Positions 47,259-59,252 of a stretch of 64,000 bases of DNA are shown here, in pieces. A model generated the notes under the pieces. It was given only the letters and a program-made list of their open reading frames with translations, made no database searches and had not been told where the DNA came from. A program made the position numbers and the translations under genes. How positions within the stretch are numbered: the stretch's first letter is position 1; the number at the start of each line of letters is the position of its first letter. This stretch comes from an uncultured Methanolobus sp. (GTDB taxonomy: Archaea; Halobacteriota; Methanosarcinia; Methanosarcinales; Methanosarcinaceae): contig NZ_OY763421.1 of assembly GCF_963667555.1 (NCBI RefSeq), positions 1,009,562-1,073,561 of the forward strand. Direction: 5' to 3'.

Positions 47259-47446
47259 ATTGATTCTCTTTTCTCTGGTCGAGTTTACTATATATGTGCA
47301 TATATATGGTACGGATTAGCTAAGAGTTATTTTATGTCTTGTTAGTAAAAAAGGTTAACACATGAATTATGGGTTTCTGATATTCAGGTGTCTAATTGGA
47401 GTTAAAATAACAATAAAAACCTAGGAATGATTTACGCAATAATTAT

Positions 47447-47755
47447 TCACATATTCTTGGCTTGTAGGTATAAAGCTGCAATTGACAATAAAGAGAACAG
47501 TCCTATCAGTGCATAGTACAAAAATTGAATATGTCCTTTGATGAATATGATAAAATCTTTATGAAAATCTTCTATCCCAAAAATCCAAATTGATGCAATA
47601 TAGGCAAAAATTACTACAAAGACAAATGCAACTGCTCTTTCATCAGTCTTCCTTATTTGAGCTTCTCTTTTTTTACGTTCTGCAGGATCTAATTTGGATA
47701 ATTGCAATTTATCTGCATCTTTTAGTAAGTGATAAAATATAGCTCCCCAACTAAT
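47447..47755 (-). CDS. Small membrane protein, apparently with a non-canonical start
   Basis: The frame has no ATG at its 5' end. The first conventional start is TTG 47707, giving 86 residues with two membrane helices (AFVFVVIFAYIASIWIFG and YYALIGLFSLLSIAALYL). In frame upstream it continues as ISWGAIFYHLLKDADKL, a further hydrophobic stretch. A perfect GGAGG (47763-47767) lies four to seven bases before ATT codons at 47758 and 47755. A TATA-like GTATTTAAG at 47798-47806 would place the transcript start near 47776, just before that GGAGG. The promoter geometry therefore supports an ATT start over the TTG. The basic region PAERKKREAQIRK sits between the helices. The function is unknown. Confidence 0.5.
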   Translation of the reverse strand: MSWGAIFYHLLKDADKLQLSKLDPAERKKREAQIRKTDERAVAFVFVVIFAYIASIWIFGIEDFHKDFIIFIKGHIQFLYYALIGLFSLLSIAALYLQAKNM

Positions 47756-48023
47756 AATAAATCCTCCAAACGTTGTTTCTGTACACGTATGTAAGCTCTT
47801 AAATACTTTGTTATTTACTAATGTTTCTTAGTATTCATATACTTATTTATTTAATGGAAAGAGTGTAGTATATACGTATTATTAGTTTTTCTCTTAATAA
47901 TTTAGGAATATGTGAAAATAATCACTTTATATAGCAAATATTTAATAAATTTTATTTTTATTCTTCTTCAATTCTTTCCTGAATAAACACTTATGTACTT
48001 TCACTCGTAACCAATGTGCAGGA

Positions 48024-48524
48024 ATGAATACCAGAGAACTTCTTATCAGGCTTCAAAAAGACAGCAGAAGCATCAGCAATGCAGATATAAGTCTTGCACG
48101 AGCTTATGCAATGGAAGCTGTGGAAAATGTTCCAGAGCCTTACAAAACTATCTATTCAGCCGATTATTTTGTGTTTCTCTATGAGAGTTTTCTGGAAATC
48201 CGAAAATGCAGACCGGATGAAATTGTGATACAGGAAATCGATTCGGCAGACTATGAAGCGGCTCTTAGCAGCATAAAAGAGAAAAATGATACAAATGACC
48301 GGAAAAGCGATGCTATGAACCGGTTTATCAGTATCGTTCACATCTACCTTACTTTCATAGTCAAAAAACCATTACATCCGGTGGGGATGATCTTTCCCGG
48401 TGGTTTGAAGATAACAGAGGATGGAACTTTTTATTATTGTCCGGTCAAGGATAAACAAACAGATACCGGTATTTCGTTCTGTGAGTTCTGTATCTGTAAG
48501 GACAGTGAAGAGAGTAAAGAATAG
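48024..48524 (+). CDS. DUF2115 (UPF0305)-like protein
   Basis: A 166-residue cytoplasmic protein recognised as a DUF2115 family member by its opening (NTRELLIRLQKDSRSIS) and its C-terminal hallmark: PLHPVGMIFPGG, then YYCPVKDKQ and CEFCIC. The four cysteines could bind a metal. The family occurs in methanogens and has no known function. The ATG has only GGA immediately in front, so initiation may be leaderless or weak. It converges on the NapH-like gene across a composite repeat. Confidence 0.7.
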   Translation: MNTRELLIRLQKDSRSISNADISLARAYAMEAVENVPEPYKTIYSADYFVFLYESFLEIRKCRPDEIVIQEIDSADYEAALSSIKEKNDTNDRKSDAMNRFISIVHIYLTFIVKKPLHPVGMIFPGGLKITEDGTFYYCPVKDKQTDTGISFCEFCICKDSEESKE

Positions 48525-48548
48525 AATTGATAAGTTGAATAACTTGAA

Positions 48549-48735
48549 TAATCCCGAAGGGCACGGCGAAGCCGGCACTTTCCTATCAGAATATATAATA
48601 TATCTGCATGATGTCCTTGAACACTTTCTTCACAGGACTTCATAGAATTCTGTATTACTGTAATTATCAAATGACTAATATTCTGTATGACATGATCGGA
48701 ATGTGCCGCCTTCGGCGGATGGTTGCTTTGTTTTT
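48549..48735 (+). repeat. Composite palindromic element, long form
   Basis: Module A (48549-48587) with CCCGAAGGG and GCGAAGC hairpins, and module B (48697-48735) with CCGCCTTCGGCGG plus a T-rich tail. The interior segment TACTGTAATTATCAAATGAC is matched by ACTGTAATTACCCAATGAC in the reverse-oriented copy at 52934, so the whole unit, not just the hairpins, is homologous. It lies between the convergent DUF2115 and NapH-like genes. Confidence 0.87.
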
Positions 48736-48809
48736 AGACTAAAACTTCTTTTTTCTTCACTAAAAACAAAATCAAAAATAGGAGGTAGGGCCTGAATTAG
48801 GAAAGATAT

Positions 48810-49424
48810 TCAGGCTTTAAATGACAGTGCTTTTGTTGGGCATGCTGTTATGCATCTTCCGCACTTGATGCAGTCCGGCTTTTCGTTGTTAGTGTGAACA
48901 TCGAGCTGCATTGGGCAGACCTTCTCGCACTTGTTACAGTCTACGCATTTTGAATCGTCGGTCTGGAGCTGGTACTTGCTTCCGCCGATGATGTTTTGTA
49001 CAGTTCCCATTGGGCAGAATGTACACCATGTACGGGGACTGAATGTAGTTCCTGCGACCAGTGCAATTGAGGTTGTAACCAGGCACATGATTACGAAAAC
49101 CATGCCTATCTGGTTTATCAGTCCCTTGGTGCTGAGGAGTCTGTAGCCCATAAATCCCATCATAAGCATGAATATGGGGATTCTGACCCAGTAGCTTCTA
49201 AGTATTTTTGGTATTTTCTGACTGCGGCTAATTTTCCCAACCCAGAAGTCATTGAAACTTCCTCTGGGGCAGAGGTTTCCGCAGAACCATCTTCCGCGGG
49301 AAATGCTTGTAATAAGCAGTGTTGCAAATACCAGCAGCAGGAAATATCCCAGAAGCGGGAACCAGAGTCCTGCAATGGATACGATAACGACAAGGATTCC
49401 AAGATATGGAGTAATTTTCAGCAC
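48810..49424 (-). CDS. NapH-like membrane polyferredoxin
   Basis: A 204-residue protein with about four membrane helices, a CGNLCPRGSF motif after the second helix and CTFCPMG after the fourth. Two C-terminal 4Fe-4S motifs follow (CVDCNKCEKVCP and CIKCGRCITACP). NapH-type proteins move electrons between membrane carriers and soluble partners. No catalytic oxidoreductase gene is beside it. The start is GTG, supported by GAGG eight bases upstream. The winged-helix regulator gene directly upstream and the phased repeat array between them suggest dedicated control. Confidence 0.8.
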   Translation of the reverse strand: MLKITPYLGILVVIVSIAGLWFPLLGYFLLLVFATLLITSISRGRWFCGNLCPRGSFNDFWVGKISRSQKIPKILRSYWVRIPIFMLMMGFMGYRLLSTKGLINQIGMVFVIMCLVTTSIALVAGTTFSPRTWCTFCPMGTVQNIIGGSKYQLQTDDSKCVDCNKCEKVCPMQLDVHTNNEKPDCIKCGRCITACPTKALSFKA

Positions 49425-49452
49425 GTTTTCATCCTCTATTATAAATATGAAA

Positions 49453-49530
49453 TTCAGTTGAGTTCAGTTTGTTCTAGTTAATTCCAGTTTAGTCTGGTCT
49501 ACTCTAGTTAGATCTAGTTGCTTCTATCAC
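49453..49530 (-). promoter_or_regulatory. Array of 10-bp-phased AGTT/AACT repeats
   Basis: AGTT (AACT on the minus strand) occurs at 49456, 49466, 49476, 49486, 49506 and 49516. A degenerate unit (GGTC) is at 49496 and a partial one at 49526. The consensus is TCtAGTT plus three variable bases, repeating at exactly one helical turn. It lies between the regulator stop and the NapH-like start and would put all copies on one DNA face. It is a likely regulator-binding array. Confidence 0.6.
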
Positions 49531-49889
49531 TGGTTTTCATCAGCCCATGACTGCAATTCGCTGTCCACTCTCTTGACCCAGCTATTGACGATCTCCATGA
49601 TGAGCTCATGAATGTCTTTCTTGCTGCGTATCTTGTACACGAAGAAGTATCCTCCGCCGTCCATGTTATTCTGGGAACGGATGAGTATCTTTCTTTCGTA
49701 GAGTTTCTTCACACTTCTCTGGACAGTTGAAAGGTTAAGTTCAAGTTCTTCTGCAATCTTTTCTGTAGTAAGCCAGTCCTGCCCGTATTGCAGGAAATAC
49801 TTCAATATCTGTAGCTCGGCTTTTGTCAGGTTCAATCCGCATTTTATTACAGCTTCTATCTCAAACTCTTTACAGGCAAAGTCAACCAT
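49527..49889 (-). CDS. TrmB-like winged-helix transcription regulator
   Basis: A 120-residue DNA-binding protein. The winged helix covers about residues 18-85: GLNLTKAELQILKYFL, TTEKIAEELELNLSTVQRSV with recognition helix, and a beta wing GGYFFVYKI. The C-terminal helix IVNSWVKRVDSELQSWADE may dimerise. GGAGG lies six bases before the ATG. The NapH-like gene follows on the same strand with the phased AGTT array in between, so it probably regulates that gene and possibly others. The signal is unknown; no ligand domain is present. Confidence 0.82.
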   Translation of the reverse strand: MVDFACKEFEIEAVIKCGLNLTKAELQILKYFLQYGQDWLTTEKIAEELELNLSTVQRSVKKLYERKILIRSQNNMDGGGYFFVYKIRSKKDIHELIMEIVNSWVKRVDSELQSWADENQ

Positions 49890-50012
49890 TTGATACCTCC
49901 AATATTCAACAGTACTGCAATAATCTATCAGTGTATATAAGTGATTTCAAGTACTGAAAAAAACTGCAAAAAAGCAGAAGTACTCATATGTAAAAAAAAT
50001 AAAGAGAAAAGA

Positions 50013-52801
<2,789 letters not shown>

Positions 52802-52933
52802 TTATGTGCTTTAGTTTTGCACTATTTTGTGATGTACAGGATATAATATATAGTTTTGCATAATTCACTTTGTGAACATTACTACTAGTTATATACGTGA
52901 TTCTTTATTTTCACAAAAAAAAGTGGTATTAAT

Positions 52934-53133
52934 AAACAAAGCAATCACCCGCCGAAGGCGGCACATTCCGATGATTCCATACAGAACAATACAGAATAAT
53001 AGTCATTGGGTAATTACAGTTATACGGATATTTATGCAGACAATTCTACCGAAGTACTGAGAAGAAAATACCAGCTATTTGCAGAGTTTTTTGTTTATTC
53101 TGATGGGAAAGCGCCGGCTTCGCCGGAACTTCC
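52934..53133 (-). repeat. Composite palindromic element, long form, reverse orientation
   Basis: On the minus strand module A (53102-53128) carries GCCGGCGAAGCCGGC, but its second small hairpin is lost. Module B (52934-52970) carries CCGCC-TTC-GGCGG and GGGTGATTGCTTTG. The interior aligns with the 48549 copy. It lies past the 3' end of the CobW-like gene and upstream of metY. The rest of 52784-53213 has no gene. Confidence 0.85.
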
Positions 53134-53213
53134 GTTGCTTTTGAATTCACTCATGAAAGATGATAGATCACGATCCATCAGGTAAGCCAGAGAAAAATAT
53201 ATCCGAGAGGCAT

Positions 53214-53798
53214 CTATTCCAGCAATTCAGCCGGAAAGCTTCCATTATCATTTTCAGGATAAACAACGACCTTCGCTTCAGGATTTAGTTTCTTTATCAG
53301 TTTTCTGACAGCACCGGAGTGCTCAGCAGTATCCAGCCAGGTTTTACCAATACAAACGATCTCTGCACCAGATGTTTGTTTCCTGACATACTCTGTAAGC
53401 TGGTCATCTTCTGTTTCAAATTCCGGTGAGTCGATAAGCACAACAGAAGGCAGAAGCTTCACATCATTGAGTTCCATTCTTTCAAGATCGGCTTTCAGTT
53501 TGTGAGGAAGCACCGTTTCCTCGGCTTCAATGAACACAGTGTCCGGGTTGAAGTCCTCCTGTATCATGAGGAGATTACTCCTGATGTCAGTGTCAAGGGA
53601 GCATGGAATGCACACACTGTTGACTTCCCTTGTTTTAATTCCAAGTTCAGTGAGCGTTCTCTCATCATAATCCACTTCACCGGTTTCCTGAACTATGACA
53701 CCGATCTTCTCTCCCTGATTATTGAGATATTTTGCAAGCTTTAGAATAAGAGTTGTCTTGCCACTGCCTGTAGCTCCGCCTATAATGCTGACTTTCAT
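53214..53798 (-). CDS. CobW/G3E-like P-loop NTPase
   Basis: A 194-residue P-loop protein. Walker A is GGATGSGKTT at the N-terminus, a Glu/Asp-rich segment follows with VQETGEVDYDERT, and a CIPC pair is at about 65-68, in the place where CobW-family metallochaperones have a metal-binding cysteine motif. TVFIEAEETV is the likely Walker B. The family delivers metals or activates metalloenzymes using GTP. It lacks the CobW C-terminal domain, so only the NTPase core is present. The frame begins at GTG 53807; the ATG at 53798 with GGAG eight bases upstream is chosen. The metal partner is unknown. Confidence 0.68.
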   Translation of the reverse strand: MKVSIIGGATGSGKTTLILKLAKYLNNQGEKIGVIVQETGEVDYDERTLTELGIKTREVNSVCIPCSLDTDIRSNLLMIQEDFNPDTVFIEAEETVLPHKLKADLERMELNDVKLLPSVVLIDSPEFETEDDQLTEYVRKQTSGAEIVCIGKTWLDTAEHSGAVRKLIKKLNPEAKVVVYPENDNGSFPAELLE

Positions 53799-53842
53799 AA
53801 AATACACTCCACAAAGATATTGAAAAGTAACATCCTTGAAGC

Positions 53843-56560
53843 TTACGGTTTAGGTGAGTGGGAGTGGTGCTGGGACTTTGGCCTGCAAAGACCTCTTCTC
53901 ATAGGACTTTTATATTCGGTCTTTTCCTTTTTGATCGGATATACAGGTATCTTGAAAATGAACTTACTGCCCTTACCAGTTTCACTCTCAACACGTATGC
54001 AGCCATTATGCATTTTCAGGTATTCCCTGACAAGCACAAGTCCAAGTCCGGCTCCTCCGTATCTTCTGGTATTGGAGCCGTCCACCTGTACAAAGGCATC
54101 GAATATCCTTTCCCTGTCCTCTTCAGCAATACCGATTCCCGTGTCCTGGACCGAGACTTCAAGATCATCATCTCTCCTGTTCATGACAACAATAATATTA
54201 CCTTCTTCAGGTGTGAATTTGAGAGCATTTTCTATGAGATTGTAGAGTATTTCCCTGAACTTGTCAACATCGGCAGTTATGGTGCCAATGTCCCTGTCAA
54301 CACTCATGCTTGTCCTGATATTCTTTTTTCTGGCAAGCATTTGAATGGATTCCATTACATTTTCAGCAACCAAAACAGGATCGAAATTTGAGAAATTAAG
54401 AGTTAGGCCATCTGATTCTATCTTTGAAAGGTCAAGTACATGGTTGATAAGACTCAAAAGCCTGTGACCTTCATTGTTCATAAGGCGAAGATACTTTTCC
54501 TGTTCAGCGCTGACCTGTCCAAGACTTCCATCCAGAAGCACACCTGAAAAACCGATGATAGAGTTAAGTGGTGTCCTAAGTTCATGGTTCATGTTTGCAA
54601 GCAATTCATTTTTGCAGCGGTTAGCTTCCTCGGCAGCTATCCTTGCAAGCAACATCTGCTCCTCTGTCTTTTTCCTCTCTGTGATGTCAACAAGGGTTCC
54701 GATAGCCCAGTGCTTGCCGCTTTTCAGGTTAAAGGTATTTCCTTTTGCAAGTACCCAGATCCAGTCACCATCTTTTGATGCCATTCTTATTTCAAAACTA
54801 AATGGGTTCCCGTTCTCAACGCAATCTATTATCTCAGGAATAACCTGTTTTCTGTCATCAGGATGCATCAGTTTACCCCATGCATCAATTGACATGGGGA
54901 ACTCGTCATCCTCATATCCAAGCATGGTGTATGACTTTGGGTTAAAATAGAAATCATCCTGGTCAAGATCCCAGACCCAGAATCCGTGTTCTGATACCAT
55001 CAGTGCAAGTTCAAGTCTTTCTTCACTTTCTTTCAGGGCATTCTCAGCATGCACTCTTTTGGTAATATCCCTTGATGTACCCTGTATAGAAACAGGTGCC
55101 CCGTTCTCATCAAAAATTATTTTACCCATAATTTCCACAGGCACAGAATTTCCCTTTTTGTCAAGCATTTCTACCTGAAAAAGAATACCTTCGGTGCTTG
55201 GAGCATTTTCCATTCCAATGCTTACGTATTTCAGCATTTTCATGAAATTCTCTTCATCACAGTGGTCTTGTAGATTTGATCCAACCCACTCTTCCGGAAA
55301 ATAACCAAGTATGTCGTGAATTGCGTAGTTCGAGTAAGTGAATACGAGGTCCATCCCCATGGACCAGATACAATCCATGGTATTTTCAGCAAGCAGACGA
55401 TACATCTTCTCGCTGGTTTCCAGTGCTTCATCTGCCTTTTTTTTCTCTGTGAAATCAACGAGTGAACCCATGTAAGAGATTACTTTCCCATCTTCATCCA
55501 TGATCCTTGATGCGGATAACAGTACAGGGAATTCAGAACCATCTTTTCTCTGTGCATTGAATTCAGATTTAAAAGCGTGCTTCTGGAGTTCTTCCAGTAT
55601 CCATTCTCCATCTTTTTCAGATGTTACAAAATCTTTAACGCTTTTGCCAATAACTTCTTCTCTGCTGGCATAGCCCCACATTTGACAGGCTGAATGGTTT
55701 GCATATGTAAGCTCTCCATTAAGACCAACAAGTACAATTCCGTCAATATCGGATTCAATAGCCTGGTCTTTTATCCTGAGTTCATTTTCAGCTTCCACTT
55801 CTTTGGTGATGTCAAATGTGTATCCTACCATTCCAACAGGGTTCCCTGCTCCGTCCTTTACCAGCCAAAGCGAGAGTGATCCGATGAAGATTTTTCCTCC
55901 TTTGCGCAATAACCGGGTTTGTATCTGGTTGTATCCTTTTGCAAGCAAAGGCTCAATTATATTATTTTGAAGTATATCCTGGTCCTCTTCCAGGTAGACC
56001 AGAGAAATATTCTGCCCCAGCGCTTCATCAGATGCGTATCCGAATATTCTTTCTGCACCTTTGTTCCAGCTTGTTATTGTTCCTTCAAGCGTGGTGGATA
56101 TCACAGAGAATGGGGATTGCTGGACTATCTCTGACATGGATCTCAGGGCATCCATAGCTATTTTCTTTTCAACAAGTGCATTTTTAACATCAATGGCTTC
56201 CTTTATGGCAAATGGCAGCCTGCTGATACGTTCCTTTAAAATATAATCAGTAGCACCTGCCTTCATGGCTTCGACTGCTATTTCCTCGTTCATGGAACCT
56301 GTAAGAATGATAAAGGGTATGTTGCTGTTATATGTAAGTGCAAGTTCCAGTGCACGCATGCCGTCAAATTCCGGCAGCATGTAATCTGATATGACTACGT
56401 CGGGTTTGAATTCGTATAATCCTTTTATAAATTCGCTTTCGTCCTCTGCAAGAAAAGATTCAAAACCAATCCCACTGCTTTTAATTTTTCTCTTTGCAAG
56501 TTCCAGGTCTTCAGGTACGTCTTCTACAAACAGAATCTTTAAAGCCTGACTGTCAGTCAT
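53843..56560 (-). CDS. Hybrid receiver-PAS sensor histidine kinase
   Basis: A 905-residue soluble kinase. Residues 5-120 form a response-regulator receiver domain with phospho-acceptor Asp59 (VVISDYMLPEFDG) and the FIILTGSMN segment. Four PAS domains follow (near SPFSVISTTLEGTITSWNKG, SDIDGIVLVGLNGELTYANH, TMDCIWSMGMDLVFTYSNYA and LALMVSEHGFWVWDLDQDDF). HisKA has NMNHELRTPLNSIIGFSGVL (His about 657) and HATPase has GLGLVLVREY. The last 30 residues are a basic, His/Pro-rich tail. A receiver at the N-terminus means the kinase may itself be controlled by phosphorylation from another kinase. GGGGG precedes the ATG. It lies 44 bases upstream of the CobW-like gene on the same strand. Confidence 0.9.
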   Translation of the reverse strand: MTDSQALKILFVEDVPEDLELAKRKIKSSGIGFESFLAEDESEFIKGLYEFKPDVVISDYMLPEFDGMRALELALTYNSNIPFIILTGSMNEEIAVEAMKAGATDYILKERISRLPFAIKEAIDVKNALVEKKIAMDALRSMSEIVQQSPFSVISTTLEGTITSWNKGAERIFGYASDEALGQNISLVYLEEDQDILQNNIIEPLLAKGYNQIQTRLLRKGGKIFIGSLSLWLVKDGAGNPVGMVGYTFDITKEVEAENELRIKDQAIESDIDGIVLVGLNGELTYANHSACQMWGYASREEVIGKSVKDFVTSEKDGEWILEELQKHAFKSEFNAQRKDGSEFPVLLSASRIMDEDGKVISYMGSLVDFTEKKKADEALETSEKMYRLLAENTMDCIWSMGMDLVFTYSNYAIHDILGYFPEEWVGSNLQDHCDEENFMKMLKYVSIGMENAPSTEGILFQVEMLDKKGNSVPVEIMGKIIFDENGAPVSIQGTSRDITKRVHAENALKESEERLELALMVSEHGFWVWDLDQDDFYFNPKSYTMLGYEDDEFPMSIDAWGKLMHPDDRKQVIPEIIDCVENGNPFSFEIRMASKDGDWIWVLAKGNTFNLKSGKHWAIGTLVDITERKKTEEQMLLARIAAEEANRCKNELLANMNHELRTPLNSIIGFSGVLLDGSLGQVSAEQEKYLRLMNNEGHRLLSLINHVLDLSKIESDGLTLNFSNFDPVLVAENVMESIQMLARKKNIRTSMSVDRDIGTITADVDKFREILYNLIENALKFTPEEGNIIVVMNRRDDDLEVSVQDTGIGIAEEDRERIFDAFVQVDGSNTRRYGGAGLGLVLVREYLKMHNGCIRVESETGKGSKFIFKIPVYPIKKEKTEYKSPMRRGLCRPKSQHHSHSPKP

Positions 56561-56732
56561 CTGGTCCCCCTGTCAGTAAGTATGCCATGAAATTATGTTC
56601 CCTTTTTTATCCATGCTATAACGTGGCAATTGTTACACATATACTATGTTAACTACATATTAATAAACTTACAGGTTTCATTATAAAAAATAGTCAAAAA
56701 TAGAAAAAAGAAAGAAGTAATGTTACAGGAAA

Positions 56733-59252
56733 TCAGGCTTCATGGCTGAGTTCTTTTTCCTGTTGCTTCATTTCCTTTATTTCTTTAATTCTTCGAAGAG
56801 TTACTTCACCAAGGAAGATTATCAGGGCTGCTATCAGGAAGTATATCTTCTGACTGACACTGTCCTTTACCAGTTTTTCAGAATTCTCCTGCGCCTCCTC
56901 AAAAATTCCTGATCTTGCTTCGGTTACTGAAGTATAGATGCTGCCACCATTGGCAGCTATCAGGGAAGGCATATCTTCATTAAGTCCCATGTTCCTGTAT
57001 TCAAGAGCATAGTTAACTGCCACCGGATAACCTGAAAGGTAGTGCATTCCTATTGAATCCGGTTCTATAACAGCTTCATAGACATTGGTTCCGGTAAGTG
57101 ACAGGTCAAGTGACTCCCCATCAAGCTTCAGGGTTGGAATTCCTTCATCATACATTGTAAGTTCAATTGTCACAGGAGTTCCATACCATGTATCAGGTGC
57201 TTCAACAACAGCTCCAGTTTCCTCGACTGGATTTCCAATAGCCCAGTTAACAGTTGATGAAATGAGCTTAGAATTGTTTCCTGAATAAAGCTCCGTTGCC
57301 CACATATTGTCGCCACCAAGTCCGTTATCGGTAGTTATGGCGGCTACTCTTCCAAGTCCGTATCTCCAGGTAGTTAGTATTGGCTTACCTGTACTTGTTA
57401 TAATAAGTCTGTCAGCTCCGGCTTTCGGAGTGACATCATTGTAACCTGTGACACTGCCTTCAATATCAATGTTCTTTGTGATGAAGTGCTTGGAGTTAAG
57501 CTCTATCAGGGGGAACTCACCGAGTTCAGTTTCTTCTTCAAAGTCAGGCTCATCTTCATCGGCAGTTCCAAAATCAATATTTACAGTGAAAGTATCTTCA
57601 ACAAGATAATATCCATCAGTTTGACCTATTTGCGACATAAATAATTCCGCGTAATAGTCTCCATTTGAGTCTTTCTGGAAATTTGTATCTTGTGAATAAT
57701 CATGTATAAATATAAAGTCAACACCATTTTCATGCATTCTGGATGCAATTTCGACGCTGTCACTATAGATTTGAGAGTTATATCCAATTCCTCCGTCCGA
57801 GAGAATTATAACCAGGGCTTTCCCGCCTTTTTGGTTCAGTTCTTCCTCTGCATATGACAGGGCTTTTTCTATGTGTGATGTATCTATAATAGGTGGTTCT
57901 AAACGCGAAACTATGTCCATTAAATCTTCTCTATCATTCTCATTAGACAGTGTAACGAATCCATTTGATACATCCTGTGCACTATCACTAAATGTAATAA
58001 CTGATAGGTCTGAATCACGGAGATCTTCATTATCAATAATACTGTTTGCCATAGATAATACTTCATCTAGTTCACGGGTTTGTAAGTATGATTTTGATTC
58101 ATTTTTTGCCACATCTTGTGCTGCAAGACTACTTGAGAGATCAATAATCAGACCAATGCTTCTTCCGCCTGTCCAGTCTGTTGGTTCTGAGCGAATAGGC
58201 AGTATCTCTTCAATGGATGAATTAAGATAGTCACCGAAGTTGTAGGAGCTGTCACCGCCAACCACAACGATACCTTTTCCATCGTTGAGGAAGCTTTTCA
58301 GTTCTTCTACTTCGCTCTCGCTGAAAGTGTTCGCATGAGTGTTATCAATTATTATTGCCTTGCGACTGTCAATGTTGGCAAGTTCTCCTGTTCTTGAGAC
58401 ATCATAGAGGTTAAGCAGTATATCTGCAAGAGGGGAATTCACATCAAGTCCGATGGTCCTTATCTTTGGTTTTGGAATTGCGTAGACAGCTTTGTAGAAC
58501 TCATTGTTGATGGGGTCAAAATCAAAACTTGAAGGTATGATCTCAGCTCTGAGGGTGTGTGCTCCCAGGGTTTTGAATGTGACCTGTGTTATTGGTATTG
58601 TCTTTGTGCGCTCAGTCTGGGTAATGGTACGACTGCTGATGAGTGTGTCATCACTATAAAGTTCATACTTGTAGCTGATCGATTGTTCCATTGCCTGTGT
58701 GACAACAATGTTGAACTGGTTGTCATTGTTGCGTACAACGGTCTTGTCACCTTCTATCTCAACGCTGATGTCGTTATACTCGACTTCTGGCTGTACATAG
58801 TAGACAGTAGTTCCCATCTCTTTTGCAAACTGCAGAGCAGTCTCCACATCCTCTCCGGTATTGCTGTTACCGTCTGAGACCAGGACTATCTGGTTATCTC
58901 CTGTGGCATATTGTACAATAGCATCGCCAAGCGCAGTGCTGTCTCCGGTGAGCCTGACAATTGATGTTGGCGTTTTTGCTGTAAGGGCTTCATAAAGATC
59001 AGTTGCTGAGCCGTTTGAAAATATCTCCATACTATCCGTTTCATCGGAGATTATCACAATGTTCGGATTGTCATCAGAGGTTACACTTGCAACCAGTATG
59101 AAAGGTGATGCCAGAGCCGTGATAAGTAGAATGGCAACAACGATACGTGAAATAATAAGTCCTTTTTTCGTTCCCTTTTTCAGAAGATAGAGTCCTGCAA
59201 TAAGAACAGGAACTATCAGCCAGAACATTTCAGGATTTGCAAAACTTACCAT
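56733..59252 (-). CDS. Large VWA-domain membrane protein
   Basis: An 839-residue protein. Two N-terminal helices (MFWLIVPVLIAGLYLLK and a second to about residue 55) and a C-terminal helix (IYFLIAALIIFLGEVTLRR) anchor it. The long region between has a first VWA-like fold with a degenerate metal site (SDETDS) and a glutamine-amidotransferase-like segment (GKGIVVVGGDSSY). A second VWA has an intact MIDAS (IIDLSSS). It is the last gene of the MoxR operon; its start overlaps the upstream VWA gene stop by one base. Such proteins usually bind the MoxR ATPase partner as part of a surface or stress system. Confidence 0.8.
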   Translation of the reverse strand: MVSFANPEMFWLIVPVLIAGLYLLKKGTKKGLIISRIVVAILLITALASPFILVASVTSDDNPNIVIISDETDSMEIFSNGSATDLYEALTAKTPTSIVRLTGDSTALGDAIVQYATGDNQIVLVSDGNSNTGEDVETALQFAKEMGTTVYYVQPEVEYNDISVEIEGDKTVVRNNDNQFNIVVTQAMEQSISYKYELYSDDTLISSRTITQTERTKTIPITQVTFKTLGAHTLRAEIIPSSFDFDPINNEFYKAVYAIPKPKIRTIGLDVNSPLADILLNLYDVSRTGELANIDSRKAIIIDNTHANTFSESEVEELKSFLNDGKGIVVVGGDSSYNFGDYLNSSIEEILPIRSEPTDWTGGRSIGLIIDLSSSLAAQDVAKNESKSYLQTRELDEVLSMANSIIDNEDLRDSDLSVITFSDSAQDVSNGFVTLSNENDREDLMDIVSRLEPPIIDTSHIEKALSYAEEELNQKGGKALVIILSDGGIGYNSQIYSDSVEIASRMHENGVDFIFIHDYSQDTNFQKDSNGDYYAELFMSQIGQTDGYYLVEDTFTVNIDFGTADEDEPDFEEETELGEFPLIELNSKHFITKNIDIEGSVTGYNDVTPKAGADRLIITSTGKPILTTWRYGLGRVAAITTDNGLGGDNMWATELYSGNNSKLISSTVNWAIGNPVEETGAVVEAPDTWYGTPVTIELTMYDEGIPTLKLDGESLDLSLTGTNVYEAVIEPDSIGMHYLSGYPVAVNYALEYRNMGLNEDMPSLIAANGGSIYTSVTEARSGIFEEAQENSEKLVKDSVSQKIYFLIAALIIFLGEVTLRRIKEIKEMKQQEKELSHEA

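Noticed and set aside
49453..49530. The 10-bp array considered as a CRISPR or satellite.
   Set aside because: The unit is far too short for CRISPR, there are no spacers, and the copies differ in three bases of ten in a way more like binding sites.
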